Below, piece after piece: positions 61,869 to 64,000 of a stretch of 64,000 nucleotides of DNA. How positions within the stretch are numbered: position 1 is the first letter of the stretch; the number at the start of each line of letters is the position of its first letter. The stretch spans positions 186,001 to 250,000 of the forward strand of contig JAIQFC010000003.1 in NCBI GenBank assembly GCA_020073465.1. The letters run 5' to 3'. The DNA comes from Terriglobia bacterium (GTDB lineage Bacteria > Acidobacteriota > Terriglobia > Terriglobales > Acidobacteriaceae). The notes under the pieces are model-generated. The model searched no databases and was not told the origin of the DNA. It saw only the letters and a program-made list of their open reading frames with translations. The translations under genes and the position numbers were made by a program.

Positions 61869-61965
61869 AGCTTACGATTCGAGAATAGCAGACCGTAATT
61901 CTCGGGAGACCGCAACAAAGCCTGCAAATCCGAGTTAGAGATGGTGAGACTCCCGGCTCAGCCTC

Positions 61966-62967
61966 TTAGTCAGCCGAGTCCAATTCGAGAGCAGAAAGAT
62001 TGGCAAATCGCCCAAGTGGAGTTTTGATCTTCAAAAAGAATTTCGTGTCCAGCAGCGTAGGGTACAACTTCCCCATCCACCGATCTCTCATACGGGAACG
62101 CCGTTCCGCCGCGGGAACCATCAGTTCATAACCAAACTCCTGCAGGCAGTTCCCAATCGTTGACTCCAGTTTTTCTATCTCCTGCGCCGAGAGTTTTTCC
62201 TTCCAGCGATTCACCGGATTTCCTCCGCTCTCTTTTGGGTCTTCCCGAAAAGAGGAGTTCGACTCGCGAACTCGGCCTAGCCCGGCTTGTTGAACGCGGT
62301 CGTAGTCGAGATCATGATCTATAAACCCGCCCAGTTCCCGCAGCACGCGATGCGGGTCAGCCACAAGTTCCTCGTAGCGGATCTCGATGTAATCCGGCGG
62401 GATCTGCCGGCCGTGACTCCGGCCACGTCGCACGGTCCACTGCCAGTACAGCGCCGTTTCCAGCAACCCACGCTGCCTCCGGTCCCAGGGAAAAGGACGA
62501 AAGCCTCCCATCTTCATCAGTGAGAGCGCAATATCGCGACCATCGCGGACGATATGAACGAAGATGGCATTCGGGATCTCGCGCTTGATCCTGGGCACGT
62601 GCAACACGGTGTCGGGGTCATAAACGGCCCACCGCGAGGCATTCTGCTGACGTGCAATCTCATCCATCGTGACCCGCATGAAATCGCCGCCATTGCGGCA
62701 TTCGTTGAGAACCTTGCTTCTAACCAGCGAGGCATCGAGGCCCGACCTGCGAAAGCCCTTGCTGCGCAGCCACACCTCGGCTACCTTCTCCCGATTTTTC
62801 AGTTTGTCGAGTGATCCAAACCGCGGAATGAGAATCTTGTAGACGGGCAAGTAGCCACGGTATACGGCGAAGCCTCCTGCGGACAACAAAGTGTCATAGA
62901 GCAGGTTGGTGCCCGACCGGTGGCATCCCATCACGAATACAGGTGCTTGGCTTCGGGGAGTAGGCAC
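61966..62967 (-). CDS. Sulfotransferase
   Basis: A 333-residue protein with GTG start. The 5'-phosphosulfate loop is MGCHRSGTN (about 13-21), and the 3'-phosphate site is in VHIVRDGRDIALS at about 135-147, both needed for PAPS. It transfers a sulfate group, probably to the sugar polymer of this cluster. The length is usual for bacterial polysaccharide sulfotransferases. It is the first minus-strand gene of the cluster. The divergent flippase gene starts 236 bp away. Confidence 0.9.
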   Translation of the reverse strand: MPTPRSQAPVFVMGCHRSGTNLLYDTLLSAGGFAVYRGYLPVYKILIPRFGSLDKLKNREKVAEVWLRSKGFRRSGLDASLVRSKVLNECRNGGDFMRVTMDEIARQQNASRWAVYDPDTVLHVPRIKREIPNAIFVHIVRDGRDIALSLMKMGGFRPFPWDRRQRGLLETALYWQWTVRRGRSHGRQIPPDYIEIRYEELVADPHRVLRELGGFIDHDLDYDRVQQAGLGRVRESNSSFREDPKESGGNPVNRWKEKLSAQEIEKLESTIGNCLQEFGYELMVPAAERRSRMRDRWMGKLYPTLLDTKFFLKIKTPLGRFANLSALELDSAD

Positions 62968-63203
62968 GGAGAACCCAGTAAAATGGCGCTTTCTGAGGCG
63001 GTAAAGCGTGAGTATAGCATCGTAATAGGATTGCGTTTTTGCTCATTCGTGGAAACATTTTTTGATCTCTATTCATGACTGGCAAGCGGCCTGCCATTCA
63101 GCCGAAAATTGGGGCAGTAACTAAAACATTTACAGAAATTTCTCATTACCCCGGGCCGGATCGTGGGAAGCTATTTCTAAGCGGTCAGTAAGAGGAACAG
63201 AGT

Positions 63204-64000
63204 TTGGGATCCCAGGAAACCATCGCATCAAGTTCAGAACGTATCGTTCCAGCCGTCCTCCAGGACCGCTCCCGAGCCAGTAAACTAGACCGCTCACTGG
63301 CCGGCAGTCTGGCCTGGAGGGCCGCGGGCGACTGGATCAGCCAGGTCTTCTCTTGGCTTTCGTTACTGATCGTCGTCCGCCTGCTGTCGCCGGCTGACTT
63401 CGGGCTGGTCGCCATGGCGGTGATCCTGCTCCCCTACCTGCGCTATGTGGGCGAGTTTGGTATCCCTCGCATCATCGTAAACTTCCCCGACCTGTCTGAA
63501 GACCAGATTGCCCAGCTCAACACCTTTGCCCTTCTTCTGGGCGTTGTCTGCTTCGCTGTGGCCGCCGTCCTTGCTTATCCGGCAGCGCTCTTCTTTCGCA
63601 CGCTGCGCCTCGCTGCCGTGGTCGTCGTCACATGCAGCGCGCTCGTGCCTTGGGGACTTCGAGCAGTATCCGAGGGCCTCCTGAATAAGGAGATGCATTT
63701 CCGGCTGCTCTCCATCTACGACGCCATCAATGCCATCGTGGCCGCTGCCGTGACTTTGGGAATGGCTTACTTTGGCTTCGGATACTGGGCATTGGTCTGG
63801 GGCAACGTTGTGGCCACAGTCGTGCGGACGGCGCTGATCGTGATGGCGCGGCCTCACCGCTATGCCATCCCGCGCCTCTCCACGATCCGCGAGCCTCTTC
63901 TCTTTGGCTGGCATGTACTCGTATCGCTTGTAGCGTTGAATTCCTACCAGCGCCTGGACAATCTCACGGTTGGGCGTGTGCTGGGACAAACTGCCTTGGG
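63204..64000 (+). CDS. Polysaccharide flippase (Wzx/PST family), 5' part
   Basis: The open frame from TTG 63204 runs off the right edge (265 residues seen). An AGAGGAA ribosome binding site lies 8 bp upstream and an in-frame stop at 63189 limits the start. After about 25 polar residues, ASKLDRSLAGSLAWRAAGDW and FSWLSLLIVVRLLSPADFGL match the first helices of PST-family lipid-linked oligosaccharide flippases. Six or more membrane segments are visible before the edge, including LLNKEMHFRLLSIYDAINA and RLDNLTVGRVLG. It should move a lipid-linked repeat unit across the inner membrane. Confidence 0.88.
   Translation, partial: MGSQETIASSSERIVPAVLQDRSRASKLDRSLAGSLAWRAAGDWISQVFSWLSLLIVVRLLSPADFGLVAMAVILLPYLRYVGEFGIPRIIVNFPDLSEDQIAQLNTFALLLGVVCFAVAAVLAYPAALFFRTLRLAAVVVVTCSALVPWGLRAVSEGLLNKEMHFRLLSIYDAINAIVAAAVTLGMAYFGFGYWALVWGNVVATVVRTALIVMARPHRYAIPRLSTIREPLLFGWHVLVSLVALNSYQRLDNLTVGRVLGQTAL

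Overview
The window looks like a chromosomal segment of a soil-type Acidobacteriota (inference). The main clue is an Oar-like TonB receptor with carboxypeptidase-regulatory repeats. Supporting clues are an exosortase/PEP-CTERM system, many secreted proteins with short lipoprotein signals, GC-rich codon use and frequent GTG/TTG starts. There is no rRNA and no CRISPR array. One tRNA, tRNA-Ser(GCT), is present.

Layout. (1) Bases 1-751 hold the end of a small membrane-protein pair. (2) Bases 832-14125 are a catabolic cluster. It contains a three-subunit molybdenum hydroxylase with its CoxG-like accessory, two ketopantoate-reductase-like enzymes, two M24 'pita-bread' hydrolases, an M20 hydrolase and an LLM flavin/F420 oxidoreductase, all on the plus strand and tightly packed. 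A convergent minus-strand pair follows: a homocitrate/isopropylmalate-synthase-like enzyme and an FAH-family hydrolase. The substrate is not evident; an N-containing ring compound is my best guess.

(3) Bases 14246-24255 are a roughly 10 kb genomic island in the 3' end of tRNA-Ser, bounded by a 43-bp direct repeat with an integrase beside the tRNA. Its cargo is an Rhs/YD-repeat polymorphic toxin locus. The full-length Rhs protein ends in an M15-type peptidase and is followed by a secreted candidate immunity protein. An orphan Rhs C-terminal cassette comes next, with an ATGA-coupled HEAT-repeat candidate immunity protein. An XRE/ImmA-like pair and a coupled mini-operon leading into the integrase complete it. 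(4) Bases about 24324-32087 are a second element of lower GC on the other side of the same tRNA. It has a tyrosine integrase, small phage-type genes, a RepA-like ATPase, and a second, chimeric integrase at the far end. It also carries an intergenic array of nine CGGACA hexamers around an AT-rich core, which I read as a candidate iteron origin.

(5) Bases 32107-39463 hold a TPR lipoprotein, EpsI and an exosortase on the minus strand, a membrane TPR protein on the plus strand, and a pseudopilin. (6) Bases 39478-54023 hold the giant TonB receptor and a series of secreted proteins and lipoproteins, including two PEP-CTERM proteins that are plausible substrates of the exosortase. (7) Bases 54080-64000 are an exopolysaccharide-type cluster: a secreted propeller-like protein, a GT39-type transferase, a heparinase II/III-like lyase, a polysaccharide deacetylase, an unknown propeller-like protein, a sulfotransferase and, divergently, a truncated flippase. 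Regions 5 and 7 fit the usual association of exosortases with exopolysaccharide production.
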